Positions 56,706 through 64,000 of a DNA stretch of 64,000 nt are shown here, piece by piece. The number at the start of each line of letters is the position of its first letter. The stretch's first letter is position 1. The DNA is from Candidatus Pseudogracilibacillus intestinigallinarum (GTDB lineage Bacteria; Bacillota; Bacilli; Bacillales; Amphibacillaceae): positions 1 through 64,000 of the forward strand of contig DXHX01000169.1 in NCBI GenBank assembly GCA_019113205.1, given 5' to 3'. A program made the translations under genes and the position numbers. The notes beneath the pieces were generated by a model. That model ran no database searches. It worked only from the letters and a program-made list of their open reading frames with translations, and was not told where the DNA came from.

Positions 56706-58021
56706 TACTGTCCACCTGCCAAAATAAGATGTAATTTTTCAATTGATTGTTCGAAAGTTTCTTGTTCATAAATTCCTTGTTTTAAATAATCAATAATAAT
56801 CGGATAATATTTTATTGCTTCATCAATTTTAGGGTCTGTACCGTGACGATATGCACCAATCTGTATTAATTCTACATTTTCTTCATATGTTGCCATCAAC
56901 GTTCTTATTTTTTGTACGGTTGTACGATGTGCTGGTGAAACGATATCATGCATCACCCTACTAACAGACTTCAGTATATTAATTGCTGGAAATTGCCCCA
57001 TTTCAGCTAATCTTCTCTCTAGAACAAAATGGCCATCCAATATACCACGAACCGCATCTGCAATCGGTTCATTCATATCATCACCATCTACTAGTACGGT
57101 ATAAAACGCTGTAATTGTTCCTTGTTCATTCGTGCCTGTTCTCTCTAACAATTTAGGTAATATGGCAAAGACCGATGGTGTATATCCTTTAGACGTCGGT
57201 GGCTCGCCTACTGCTAGCCCTATTTCCCGTTGTGCCATTGCAACTCTCGTAACAGAGTCCATCATTAAATTCACCTTATATCCTTGATCACGAAAGTATT
57301 CACTGATTGCCGTTGCAGTATACGCACCTTTAATTCGCATTAATGCTGGTTGATCGGATGTCGCAACAATAATAATTGATTTTTTCAATCCTGCTTCACC
57401 AAGGTCTTTTTCAATAAATTCCCTTACTTCACGACCACGTTCTCCAATTAATGCAATAACATTTATATCTGCGGCACTATTTCTGGCAATCATTCCTAAT
57501 AATGTACTTTTTCCAACCCCACTACCTGCAAAAATACCTATACGTTGTCCTTCTCCTACCGTCAGCATAGAATCAATTGCTCGAATTCCCACTTGAATTG
57601 GTTGATCAATCGGTGGCCGACTCATTGGATTTGGTGGTTCATTTTCAGTGAAAACTTTTTTTAATCCTTTCGGTAAAATGCTATGGTTCAATGGTAACCC
57701 TAAAGCATCTACGACATGGCCAATTAAACTATGACCAATCTTTACTGTTAAAGGTTGATTGGTAGCTTCAACTAGACAACCAGGACCAATTTCAGATACT
57801 TCCGTATAAGGCATTAAAATGATTTTTTCATGATGAAATCCAACAACTTCCGCTAATATCGGTGATTGGCTTTTATTTTCAGGATGAATGATACAAACTT
57901 CTCCAATATTCGCTGCGGGTCCTAATGATTCAATCATAATACCGACAACACGAGTAATTTTTCCATAATATTTGTATGTATCTGTCTCTTCAATCGTCTG
58001 AATGCACGTATCAAAATCCAT
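56705..58021 (-). CDS. fliI: Flagellum-specific export ATPase FliI
   Basis: A 438-residue F1-beta-like ATPase. Walker A GSGVGKST lies at residues 166-173, Walker B at VNLMMDSVTRVAMAQRE, and the GERGREVREFIEKDLG loop is conserved. It drives delivery of substrates to the FlhA/FlhB gate together with FliH and FliJ. The length is the same as B. subtilis FliI (438). It is one base from fliH. Confidence 0.97.
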   Translation of the reverse strand: MDFDTCIQTIEETDTYKYYGKITRVVGIMIESLGPAANIGEVCIIHPENKSQSPILAEVVGFHHEKIILMPYTEVSEIGPGCLVEATNQPLTVKIGHSLIGHVVDALGLPLNHSILPKGLKKVFTENEPPNPMSRPPIDQPIQVGIRAIDSMLTVGEGQRIGIFAGSGVGKSTLLGMIARNSAADINVIALIGERGREVREFIEKDLGEAGLKKSIIIVATSDQPALMRIKGAYTATAISEYFRDQGYKVNLMMDSVTRVAMAQREIGLAVGEPPTSKGYTPSVFAILPKLLERTGTNEQGTITAFYTVLVDGDDMNEPIADAVRGILDGHFVLERRLAEMGQFPAINILKSVSRVMHDIVSPAHRTTVQKIRTLMATYEENVELIQIGAYRHGTDPKIDEAIKYYPIIIDYLKQGIYEQETFEQSIEKLHLILAGGQ

Positions 58022-58022
58022 A

Positions 58023-58769
58023 TTAATTCTCCATTATCTTTTCTTCTAACGCACGTTTAATTTGTTTCAACTGTGTATCTACACTAGCATCTATTTGTCC
58101 AAATGGATGACGGATCATACAATCATTTTCTTGTAAATTCGAATCTACATGTAAATAAAGCAATTCATCTTCATCTAACAATTGTTCTAACTCTTCTTTT
58201 TGAGCATGTAAGGAAGCGTAATGCATCGGGTGAACATATATAGATATAGTCGAAGTATCTTTTAAATGTCGCACTGCTTTTTCTACTATGCCTTTCATTA
58301 CATGTTCATCCGTTTTAATTTCAGTATCAATGATCTTTTTCGCCACATGCATGGCTAACTGAACAATTGTATTAGAGTGTTTTTCAATCGTTGCTATGTA
58401 ATCTAGCTCACTTTTTCGAACAATGTCATTCGCCTCATCCAAATAAGTTTGGTAATCGGTTTTCGCTTCGTTTTCACCATCGATATATCCTTCTTTATAC
58501 CCTTGCTGTTTTGCCTGTTCAAATACAGTGATTTTTTCATTGGCAATCTTTTCTTTTTCCGTGGCAATATAGGTTTCTAACTCTTGGATAGACGTTTCCT
58601 TTTGCTGTTCTAAGGTAGCTAAAGTTTGTTCCAACACTTTAATTTCATTTACGATGTCATCTTTTGATCGGCTCTGACGACGTATCTCTTTATCTTGTGG
58701 AATATCCGCTTGAATCTTTTTAATAGAAATTACTTTTTTGTTTTCCAAATTTCCCTTTAGATTAGACAA
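58023..58769 (-). CDS. fliH: Flagellar assembly protein FliH
   Basis: About 248 residues. The first 100 are charged and coiled-coil forming; the C-terminal half has the FliH/HrpE pattern (YIATIEKHSNTIVQLAMHVAKKIIDTEI) and ends in IDASVDTQLKQIKRALEEK. It holds the FliI ATPase as a dimer and anchors it to the C-ring. I choose TTG at 58769, nine bases after GGAGGAG within the end of fliG; an in-frame TTG at 58796 lies ahead of that site and is less likely. Confidence 0.88.
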   Translation of the reverse strand: MSNLKGNLENKKVISIKKIQADIPQDKEIRRQSRSKDDIVNEIKVLEQTLATLEQQKETSIQELETYIATEKEKIANEKITVFEQAKQQGYKEGYIDGENEAKTDYQTYLDEANDIVRKSELDYIATIEKHSNTIVQLAMHVAKKIIDTEIKTDEHVMKGIVEKAVRHLKDTSTISIYVHPMHYASLHAQKEELEQLLDEDELLYLHVDSNLQENDCMIRHPFGQIDASVDTQLKQIKRALEEKIMEN

Positions 58770-59775
58770 TAATATCGTCTCCTCCACCACGGGCAATTAC
58801 GATTTCCCCAATTTCATCTAAGCGGCGAATCGTTCCTACAATACGTGTTTGTGCTTCTTCAACATCACGTAATCGTACAGGTCCCATAAATTCCATTTCT
58901 TCTTTAAATGTTTCCACCATACGTTGTGACATATTTTGGAAAATTACATCCTTTACTTCTTCACTTGCGACACGTAACGATAATTTCAAGTCTTCATTAT
59001 CCACTTCGCGAATAATGCGTTGGATAGCGCGATTGTCTAAAATAACAATATCGTCAAAGATAAACATACGTTTTTTAATTTCTTCCGCTAATTCAGGATT
59101 TTGAATTTCTAACGTATCTAAAATAGTCCTTTCTGTACTTCGATCCACTTCATTTAACACTTCAACAACTGATTGAATACCACCTGTTTGTGTATAGTCT
59201 TCTGTTAAGGATGTCGAAATATTCTTTTCAAGTACATGTTCAATTTCCGTAATAATATCTGGTGGTGTGGAGTCCATCGTTGCAATTCTGCTTGCAATAT
59301 CCGCTTGCACTTCTTCCTCTAATGAAGATAATATTTGTCCAGCTTGTTCAGGTTCTAAATAAGATAGGACAAGTGCGATCGTTTGTGGATGTTCATTTTG
59401 TATAAAATTAAGCACTTGATTCGGGTCTGCTTTCCGCGCAAAATCAAAAGGTCTTACTTGTAAAGAAGATGTTAAACGATTAATAATATTTGTTGCCTCT
59501 TGAGTGCCAAAGGCTTTTTCAAGCACTGTTTTTGCATATCCTACTCCACCTTGAGAAATATATTGTTGAGCAATGGCAATCTGATGAAATTGTTCCACTA
59601 TAGATTCTTTCAAATCTGAATCTACCTTTTGAATAGTTGATATTTCCAGGCTTAAACGTTCTACTTCTTCTTCCGATAAATGTTTGTATACTTCGGCCGA
59701 CACATCTGGTCCTAGTGAGATAAGCAAAATGGCTGCCTTCTGTTTTCCAGTTAATCTTTTCTGTTTAATACTCAT
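58762..59775 (-). CDS. fliG: Flagellar motor switch protein FliG
   Basis: A 337-residue rotor protein (338 in B. subtilis). The N-terminal FliF-binding domain begins TGKQKAAILLISLGPDVSAEV; the middle armadillo repeat has the EHPQTIALVLSYLEP motif (EHPQ, about 127-141); the C-terminal torque domain shows DDIVILDNRAIQRIIREVDN and GPVRLRDVEEAQ with alternating charged residues that meet the stator. It overlaps the start of fliH. Confidence 0.96.
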   Translation of the reverse strand: MSIKQKRLTGKQKAAILLISLGPDVSAEVYKHLSEEEVERLSLEISTIQKVDSDLKESIVEQFHQIAIAQQYISQGGVGYAKTVLEKAFGTQEATNIINRLTSSLQVRPFDFARKADPNQVLNFIQNEHPQTIALVLSYLEPEQAGQILSSLEEEVQADIASRIATMDSTPPDIITEIEHVLEKNISTSLTEDYTQTGGIQSVVEVLNEVDRSTERTILDTLEIQNPELAEEIKKRMFIFDDIVILDNRAIQRIIREVDNEDLKLSLRVASEEVKDVIFQNMSQRMVETFKEEMEFMGPVRLRDVEEAQTRIVGTIRRLDEIGEIVIARGGGDDIIV

Positions 59776-59787
59776 ACTCCTTTCCTC

Positions 59788-61383
59788 CTAATCTTCCGAA
59801 ATCCAACTACGTAATAATTTCGCAAAGTCTTCCGGTTTGTCTTTCGCCATTTTTTCAAGTTGTTCTTTTTGAATGTCTTGGTCTGTTTTTGGTTGTTCTT
59901 CTAAATCTGATACAACTGCTGAATCTTCAGTTGTTATGTCAGACACCGTTACATTTTCTTCCACTATATCTTCTGTACGTTTCCTACGCATTACAAAGAA
60001 AATAATAATAATCGTTACAATAATGATTGCCACTACGATATATGGCCAAATTGTGGATGACCCTTCTTCAGACATATCAGCAGTTAATTGATCACGGCCA
60101 TGGAACGTTTGAAAGACGATAGAGATTTTATCATCTGTTTCTATTTCTCCATAAGTTTTATCAATAGAAGTTGTAATCATCGATTCTAGAATAGAAGCCA
60201 TTCCCTCTTCTACTGCGTTCAATTCTTGCTGCGTTAATTCCACTACTTCTCCGTCAATTACTCTCGTATTATCAACCATCACCTGAATACCTAAGTCACG
60301 AATTTTATATGGTGCTTCTGCAATTTCTTTCTTAATATTATTAAACTCATAATTAACGGTTTCTTTTGCTAAATCATAATCGCCACCTTCTCCTTGCATA
60401 ACTCCAGGATAATTGGCAATATCTTCTTCCCCAGTACCAGCAACTCCACCAATTTCATCCGTTCCTTCAAATGTTTCTTGAATCGTTTCAATACTTACTG
60501 GAATTCCTTCCATCGCATCAATATCAACAGGTTCTACTAGGTCTTCTACACGATTTTCATTTGTGAAATCAATATCTGCTGTTACAGATGTTATTACTTT
60601 ATCGACCCCAACAATAGCACTTAGCATTTGTTGTACTCGTTTTTGAATATCATTTTCAATTTCTGTTTTTACATCTTGTGTTGCTCCAATATGGTCTGCT
60701 TGATTTGATGCATATTGATCGAAGTATTCAAAGTTCTGATTCATAATGACGATATTTTCCTCTGGTAAATTCGGAATCGCTTTTGAAACGAGATGGTATA
60801 AACCTTTCATTTGATTCGGCTGAAATTCATAACCGTATTCTGTTTGAAGTACAATGGATACACTAGCATTTTCTGTCATGTCAGATACAAATACCGATTG
60901 TTCTGGTAAGTTAATCATCACATTTGCATCTTCAATTCCTTCCATACCTTTCATCAAGTTACTGAGCTCTGTTTGCATCGCATCTAACTTCATAATATTA
61001 AATTCATTATCGGTAATTCCCCATGAAGAGTTCTCACTAAAAAACGAATAATCGATATTCCCACTATTCGGAATACCTTCATTCGCTAATTCAACAATTA
61101 AAGTTTGTGAATGCTCTTCAGGTACTTTAATCGTCGTCCCATTATCGACTATTTCATACTGAATATTTCTTGTATCAAGTTCCTCTTTAATTTGACCTAC
61201 CTCTTGTATAGATAGGTTCGAATATAAAGGAACGAAGCTATGCTTATTGGTTAAAACAGTGATAACGACAATTCCTACTATAAGTAAAATTGTCATACTT
61301 ATGTATAATACTCTTTTAAAAATGGAAGTTTTATTCCAAGATAATTTAATTTGTTCCATAAATTGATTTAATTTTTCCTTCAT
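59788..61383 (-). CDS. fliF: Flagellar MS-ring protein FliF
   Basis: A 531-residue MS-ring subunit (536 in B. subtilis). Membrane segments lie near residues 26-46 and 437-458. The ring-building motifs between them include FVPLYSNLSIQEVGQI and the ANVMINLPEQSVFVSD segment. The cytoplasmic C-terminus ends KPEDFAKLLRSWISED, the FliG-binding motif. It is the base on which the C-ring and export gate assemble. It follows fliE and is followed by fliG within 12 bases. Confidence 0.96.
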   Translation of the reverse strand: MKEKLNQFMEQIKLSWNKTSIFKRVLYISMTILLIVGIVVITVLTNKHSFVPLYSNLSIQEVGQIKEELDTRNIQYEIVDNGTTIKVPEEHSQTLIVELANEGIPNSGNIDYSFFSENSSWGITDNEFNIMKLDAMQTELSNLMKGMEGIEDANVMINLPEQSVFVSDMTENASVSIVLQTEYGYEFQPNQMKGLYHLVSKAIPNLPEENIVIMNQNFEYFDQYASNQADHIGATQDVKTEIENDIQKRVQQMLSAIVGVDKVITSVTADIDFTNENRVEDLVEPVDIDAMEGIPVSIETIQETFEGTDEIGGVAGTGEEDIANYPGVMQGEGGDYDLAKETVNYEFNNIKKEIAEAPYKIRDLGIQVMVDNTRVIDGEVVELTQQELNAVEEGMASILESMITTSIDKTYGEIETDDKISIVFQTFHGRDQLTADMSEEGSSTIWPYIVVAIIIVTIIIIFFVMRRKRTEDIVEENVTVSDITTEDSAVVSDLEEQPKTDQDIQKEQLEKMAKDKPEDFAKLLRSWISED

Positions 61384-61418
61384 TTATCACACCGGACTTT
61401 GTTTATATTTTCTATGTA

Positions 61419-61721
61419 CTAGATTTGCATTCTCATCACATCATTATAAGCGTCGATTACTTTTTGCTGAATTTGGACTGTCGCTTCTACAGTAATTTTT
61501 GCTTTTTGCGCCGTTAACATGACGTCATGAAGATCTGTTGTTTCTCCACTCAAAAAGGCATTTGTCTTTACATCTGATTCATGTTCCACTGCACTAACTT
61601 TTTCTAATGCTTGTTTAAATATATGCTGAAAATTTGCTTCATTTTGTATTTTCTGTGGTGTTTGTTTTGCTATTTGCTCTTTTGGTGATATAGCAGACAG
61701 AGCGATTAGTTTCGTCATCAT
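61419..61721 (-). CDS. fliE: Flagellar hook-basal body protein FliE
   Basis: About 100 residues. Three consecutive ATGs lie at 61724, 61721 and 61718; AAAGGA upstream favours 61721. The C-terminal family motif AQKAKITVEATVQIQQKVIDAYNDVMRMQI is plain and carries the conserved LT-like region and MQI ending. FliE links the MS ring to the rod. The overall length is close to B. subtilis FliE (106). It overlaps the end of flgC when read from the longer in-frame start. Confidence 0.92.
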   Translation of the reverse strand: MMTKLIALSAISPKEQIAKQTPQKIQNEANFQHIFKQALEKVSAVEHESDVKTNAFLSGETTDLHDVMLTAQKAKITVEATVQIQQKVIDAYNDVMRMQI

Positions 61722-61734
61722 CATTCGTCCTTTC

Positions 61735-62193
61735 TTACGACCTACCAATTTCTAATGCTTTTAATAGCATATCTTTCGTTGCGTTTAATGCAGTAATATT
61801 CGCCTCATAAGAACGAGTTGCTCCCATTAAATCTACCATTTCTTTTAATGGGTCTACATTCGGATAAAGCACATAGCCTTCATCATTTGCATCTGGATGA
61901 GTTGGGTCAAAAATCGCTTTAAATGGCTCTTGATCTTGTACAAGCCCACTCACTTTAACTCCTTGTGAAGTTGCTTTTTGATTCATTTGTGCTTTACTCA
62001 TATACGATTTAAATGAATGATTTTCTGGTTGTAGCACGACCATTTTTCTGCGATATGGTTCAAATTGACCATCTGGTAACATTGTCGCTCTTGTTGATTG
62101 TTGGTTAGCAATATTGGAGGAGGCTACATCCATTCGCAGTCTCTGAGCTGTTAAAGCACCAGCGCTTATATTTAATCCATGAAAAACTGACAT
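61735..62193 (-). CDS. flgC: Flagellar basal-body rod protein FlgC
   Basis: A 152-residue proximal rod protein. The N-terminal rod motif LNISAGALTAQRLRMDVASSNIANQQSTR and the C-terminal VDLMGATRSYEANITALNATKDM are both present, with DPTHPDANDEGYVLYPNVD between. The start touches the flgB stop. The length is near B. subtilis FlgC (150). Confidence 0.96.
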   Translation of the reverse strand: MSVFHGLNISAGALTAQRLRMDVASSNIANQQSTRATMLPDGQFEPYRRKMVVLQPENHSFKSYMSKAQMNQKATSQGVKVSGLVQDQEPFKAIFDPTHPDANDEGYVLYPNVDPLKEMVDLMGATRSYEANITALNATKDMLLKALEIGRS

Positions 62194-62573
62194 TACTTCC
62201 CACCTCTTATCACCGTATTCAATAAGCCAAATTTACCATTTAAACGGTCAACAGCGCCACGATAATAAATTTGGTTTTTTGCTAATTCTGCCATTTCTTT
62301 GTCAACATCCACATTATTTCCACTGTGGTTATAGGATGTGTGGTTTTGATTCATTACTTTATAAGGTGTATGTATTCCATTTGAACGAATATGCTTGTCT
62401 TCCGTCACATGTAATTGAAGTTCTCCTTCTAACATGCTTTTGAATGTTACCTTTTGTGCCTTATAATTAGGTGTATCGACATTTGCAAGATTATTTGAGA
62501 TAACAGAATTTTTCTTTGATGCATAATGCAATGATTGTTCTAAATTTTGAAATGTTTGATTAAATAGTTTCAA
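62193..62573 (-). CDS. flgB: Flagellar basal-body rod protein FlgB, first gene of the fla/che operon
   Basis: A 126-residue rod protein with the N-terminal SLHYASKKNSVISNNLANVDTPNYKAQKV motif and the C-terminal VDVDKEMAELAKNQIYYRGAVDRLN. The start is TTG at 62573 with GAGGG six bases upstream. As first gene of the operon it follows an AT-rich leader of about 355 bases after the codY terminator, with a CodY-box-like site 20-34 bases ahead of the start codon. Confidence 0.95.
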   Translation of the reverse strand: MKLFNQTFQNLEQSLHYASKKNSVISNNLANVDTPNYKAQKVTFKSMLEGELQLHVTEDKHIRSNGIHTPYKVMNQNHTSYNHSGNNVDVDKEMAELAKNQIYYRGAVDRLNGKFGLLNTVIRGGK

Positions 62574-62928
62574 CTGAATCCCTCAATATAAATTTTTTCT
62601 GAAATTTTTCATACCATCATTATTTTAGATGATGTTGCGACTAAAGTCCACTAATATTTCATCATTTTTAACTAATTTTTCATGATTATCACTGTATGTT
62701 CAAATTTTTTTAAGTTTTTTTCAAATTTAACCAATTAAATACAACGAAAAGTCCTAAATATATTCAAATACAAATAATATATTACACTAGAAGTATTATG
62801 TATTAGCCATTTTTTTCATTATTCTGAAGTTATATAGGCAAAATGTAATGCAAAATTTCGCCTGTTTTCTTCTTAGAAATAATGACATACGGCCTAATTT
62901 ACATGCTTCCCTTATGTAACAAACAAAA
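62574..62928 (-). promoter_or_regulatory. Upstream region of the fla/che operon
   Basis: This 355-base AT-rich stretch must hold the operon promoter or promoters. I cannot point to a clear one: several TATATT/TATAAC hexamers occur near 62775-62835 without good -35 partners, and I see no SigD-type GCCGATAA element. An imperfect hairpin (GGCGAAAT/ATTTTGCC with one G-T pair) lies at 62837-62862. A CodY-box-like site is at 62593-62607. No convincing small gene is present. Confidence 0.6.
62593..62607. promoter_or_regulatory. Candidate CodY box upstream of flgB
   Basis: The 15-base site matches the CodY consensus AATTTTCWGAAAATT at 12 of 15 positions, with the central TTTTCTGAAA intact. It lies 20-34 bases upstream of the flgB start codon, inside the transcribed leader or near the promoter. 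CodY is known to repress the fla/che promoter in B. subtilis. AT-rich background raises the chance of false matches. Confidence 0.5.
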
Positions 62929-62972
62929 AACACCTTTAAAGATAGAATTTTCACTCTAACTTTAAAGGTGTT
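62929..62972 (-). terminator. Rho-independent terminator after codY
   Basis: A long hairpin with arms AACACCTTTAAAG and CTTTAAAGGTGTT, extended by four more pairs after one mismatch. The minus strand continues with TTTTTTGTTTGTT. It lies about 58 bases past the codY stop and isolates codY from the flagellar operon. Confidence 0.93.
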
Positions 62973-63030
62973 GATTCCAAACATATGCTCATGTAGAACA
63001 TGCCATCTTCTAGTGGCCTTTATGTTTCAT

Positions 63031-63810
63031 TTAGTTCGTACTTAACTTTTCTAATTCTTGTAAAAATCTTTCATTTAGAACTTTGATGTACGTACCTTTC
63101 ATTCCTAATGAACGTGATTCAATTACACCAGCACTTTCTAATTTACGAAGTGCATTCACGATAACCGAACGTGTAATACCAACTCTGTCAGCTATTTTAC
63201 TCGCTACCAATAAACCTTCTGTTCCATTTAACTCTTCGAAAATATGTTCAATCGCTTCTAACTCACTAAATGATAATGAATTAATTGCCATTTGCACGAC
63301 TGCTTTACTTCGAGCTTCCATTTCGATTTCTTCTGCTTTTCCTTGTAAAATTTCCATTCCTACAACTGTAGCACCATATTCTGCTAATAATAAGTCATCA
63401 TCATGGAAACTACCGCTTAAACGTCCTAAAATTAACGTTCCTAAACGTTCTCCTCCACCAATAATCGGCACAATTGTCGTTAATCCATCTTTAAATAATT
63501 CTCGATTTTCGTACGGGAAAACAGATAACGGCTGTTCAATATCGATATTAGGTGTCGTTTCTGAAATATGAAAAAGTTCTCTCGTATATTCCTCTGGGAA
63601 TTGTCTTTCTTCTAACATTTGTTTAATTCGATCATTTTCAACTTCTTGGTTAATTGCAACGCCTAATAAACGACCTCTTCTACTTAATACGAACACGTTT
63701 CCGTTTATTACCTCTGATAGTGTACGTGACATGTCATTAAAATTTACCGGCTTTCCTGCAGATTTTTGTAATAATGCATTGATTTTTCTTGTTCTCTCTA
63801 ATAATTCCAT
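63031..63810 (-). CDS. codY: Global nutrient-responsive repressor CodY
   Basis: A 259-residue protein, the exact B. subtilis length. The N-terminal GAF domain (about 1-155) binds branched-chain amino acids, GTP raises DNA affinity, and the C-terminal winged helix contains [28 protein letters not shown] (about 203-230). It represses stationary-phase, amino-acid and motility genes in rich conditions. It follows hslU by 34 bases, in the conserved hslVU-codY order, and is followed by a terminator. Confidence 0.97.
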   Translation of the reverse strand: MELLERTRKINALLQKSAGKPVNFNDMSRTLSEVINGNVFVLSRRGRLLGVAINQEVENDRIKQMLEERQFPEEYTRELFHISETTPNIDIEQPLSVFPYENRELFKDGLTTIVPIIGGGERLGTLILGRLSGSFHDDDLLLAEYGATVVGMEILQGKAEEIEMEARSKAVVQMAINSLSFSELEAIEHIFEELNGTEGLLVASKIADRVGITRSVIVNALRKLESAGVIESRSLGMKGTYIKVLNERFLQELEKLSTN

Positions 63811-63844
63811 ATTTTGTTCATCCTTTCAAAGTTACGATTTCATT

Positions 63845-64000
63845 TTATAGTATAAATTGACTTAAATTACGATCTTTGACGATATCATTTAATTTTTCAT
63901 CGACATATTGTGCGGTAATTTCCACCACTTCTAGATTGATCTCTGGTGCCTCAAATGATAAATCTTCTAATAATTTTTCTAAAATAGTATGCAATCTTCT
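63845..64000 (-). CDS. hslU: HslU (ClpY) protease ATPase, C-terminal end
   Basis: The last 51 codons of a gene that continues past the window edge. The translated end [20 protein letters not shown] and the final DRNLSQFIL are the C-terminal signature of HslU, whose tail inserts into the HslV (ClpQ/CodW) protease to activate it. It precedes codY by 34 bases, as in B. subtilis. Confidence 0.92.
   Translation of the reverse strand, partial: RRLHTILEKLLEDLSFEAPEINLEVVEITAQYVDEKLNDIVKDRNLSQFIL

Noticed and set aside
62796-62984. Minus-strand open frame of 62 codons between codY and flgB
   Set aside because: It runs across the codY terminator hairpin, lacks a ribosome site and resembles no family I know.
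63083-63571. Plus-strand open frame of 162 codons opposite codY
   Set aside because: It is fully antisense to codY, shows no recognisable family motif, and is explained by codon bias of codY.
1-64000. Mobile elements, CRISPR arrays, tRNA or rRNA genes
   Set aside because: I found no transposase, integrase, long repeats, regularly spaced repeats, cloverleaf-like segments or rRNA signature anywhere in the window.

Overview
The window looks like the chromosome of a low-GC Gram-positive bacterium of the family Bacillaceae in the broad sense. The evidence is AT-rich DNA, strong GGAGG-type ribosome binding sites, frequent TTG and GTG starts, PolC-type DNA polymerase III, CodY, SigD, FliY, CheC/CheD and SwrB, all in an order close to that of Bacillus subtilis. 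I cannot name the genus from sequence alone. Every gene I can support lies on the minus strand, so transcription runs from high to low coordinates. I see no insertion sequence, prophage, CRISPR array, tRNA or rRNA.

Read in the direction of transcription, the window starts with the 3' end of hslU and codY (63.0-64.0 kb), closed by a strong terminator. The fla/che operon follows (34.1-62.6 kb), from flgB to swrB. It encodes the basal-body rod, MS ring, switch, export apparatus and its ATPase, hook and hook cap, FlhF/FlhG, chemotaxis proteins (CheY, B, A, W, C, D), SigD, a FapA-like protein, a small conserved protein of unknown function, and SwrB. Next come translation and envelope genes: rpsB-tsf, pyrH-frr, uppS-cdsA-rseP and polC. 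The rimP-nusA-ylxR-ylxQ-infB-ylxP cluster follows, then rbfA-truB-ribF-rpsO, then pnp. The low-coordinate end holds the M16 peptidase gene mlpA, asd-dapG (aspartate pathway), ftsK/spoIIIE, a four-gene BMP-type nucleoside ABC transporter, and the M16-like pair ymfF/ymfH.

No clearly new multi-gene system is visible; most of the window is conserved core genome. The notable points are departures from the expected pattern. CheB carries a receiver domain that has lost its phosphorylation residues while its methylesterase triad is intact. dxr and proS are missing from their usual places beside rseP and polC. dipicolinate synthase, dapA, rnjB and tepA are missing around asd-dapG-ftsK, which may point to a non-sporulating or rearranged genome. 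A CodY-box-like site sits just upstream of flgB, next door to codY. The rpsO leader contains an anti-Shine-Dalgarno segment with two alternative pairing partners. Terminators punctuate most transcription units and several candidate promoters can be read.
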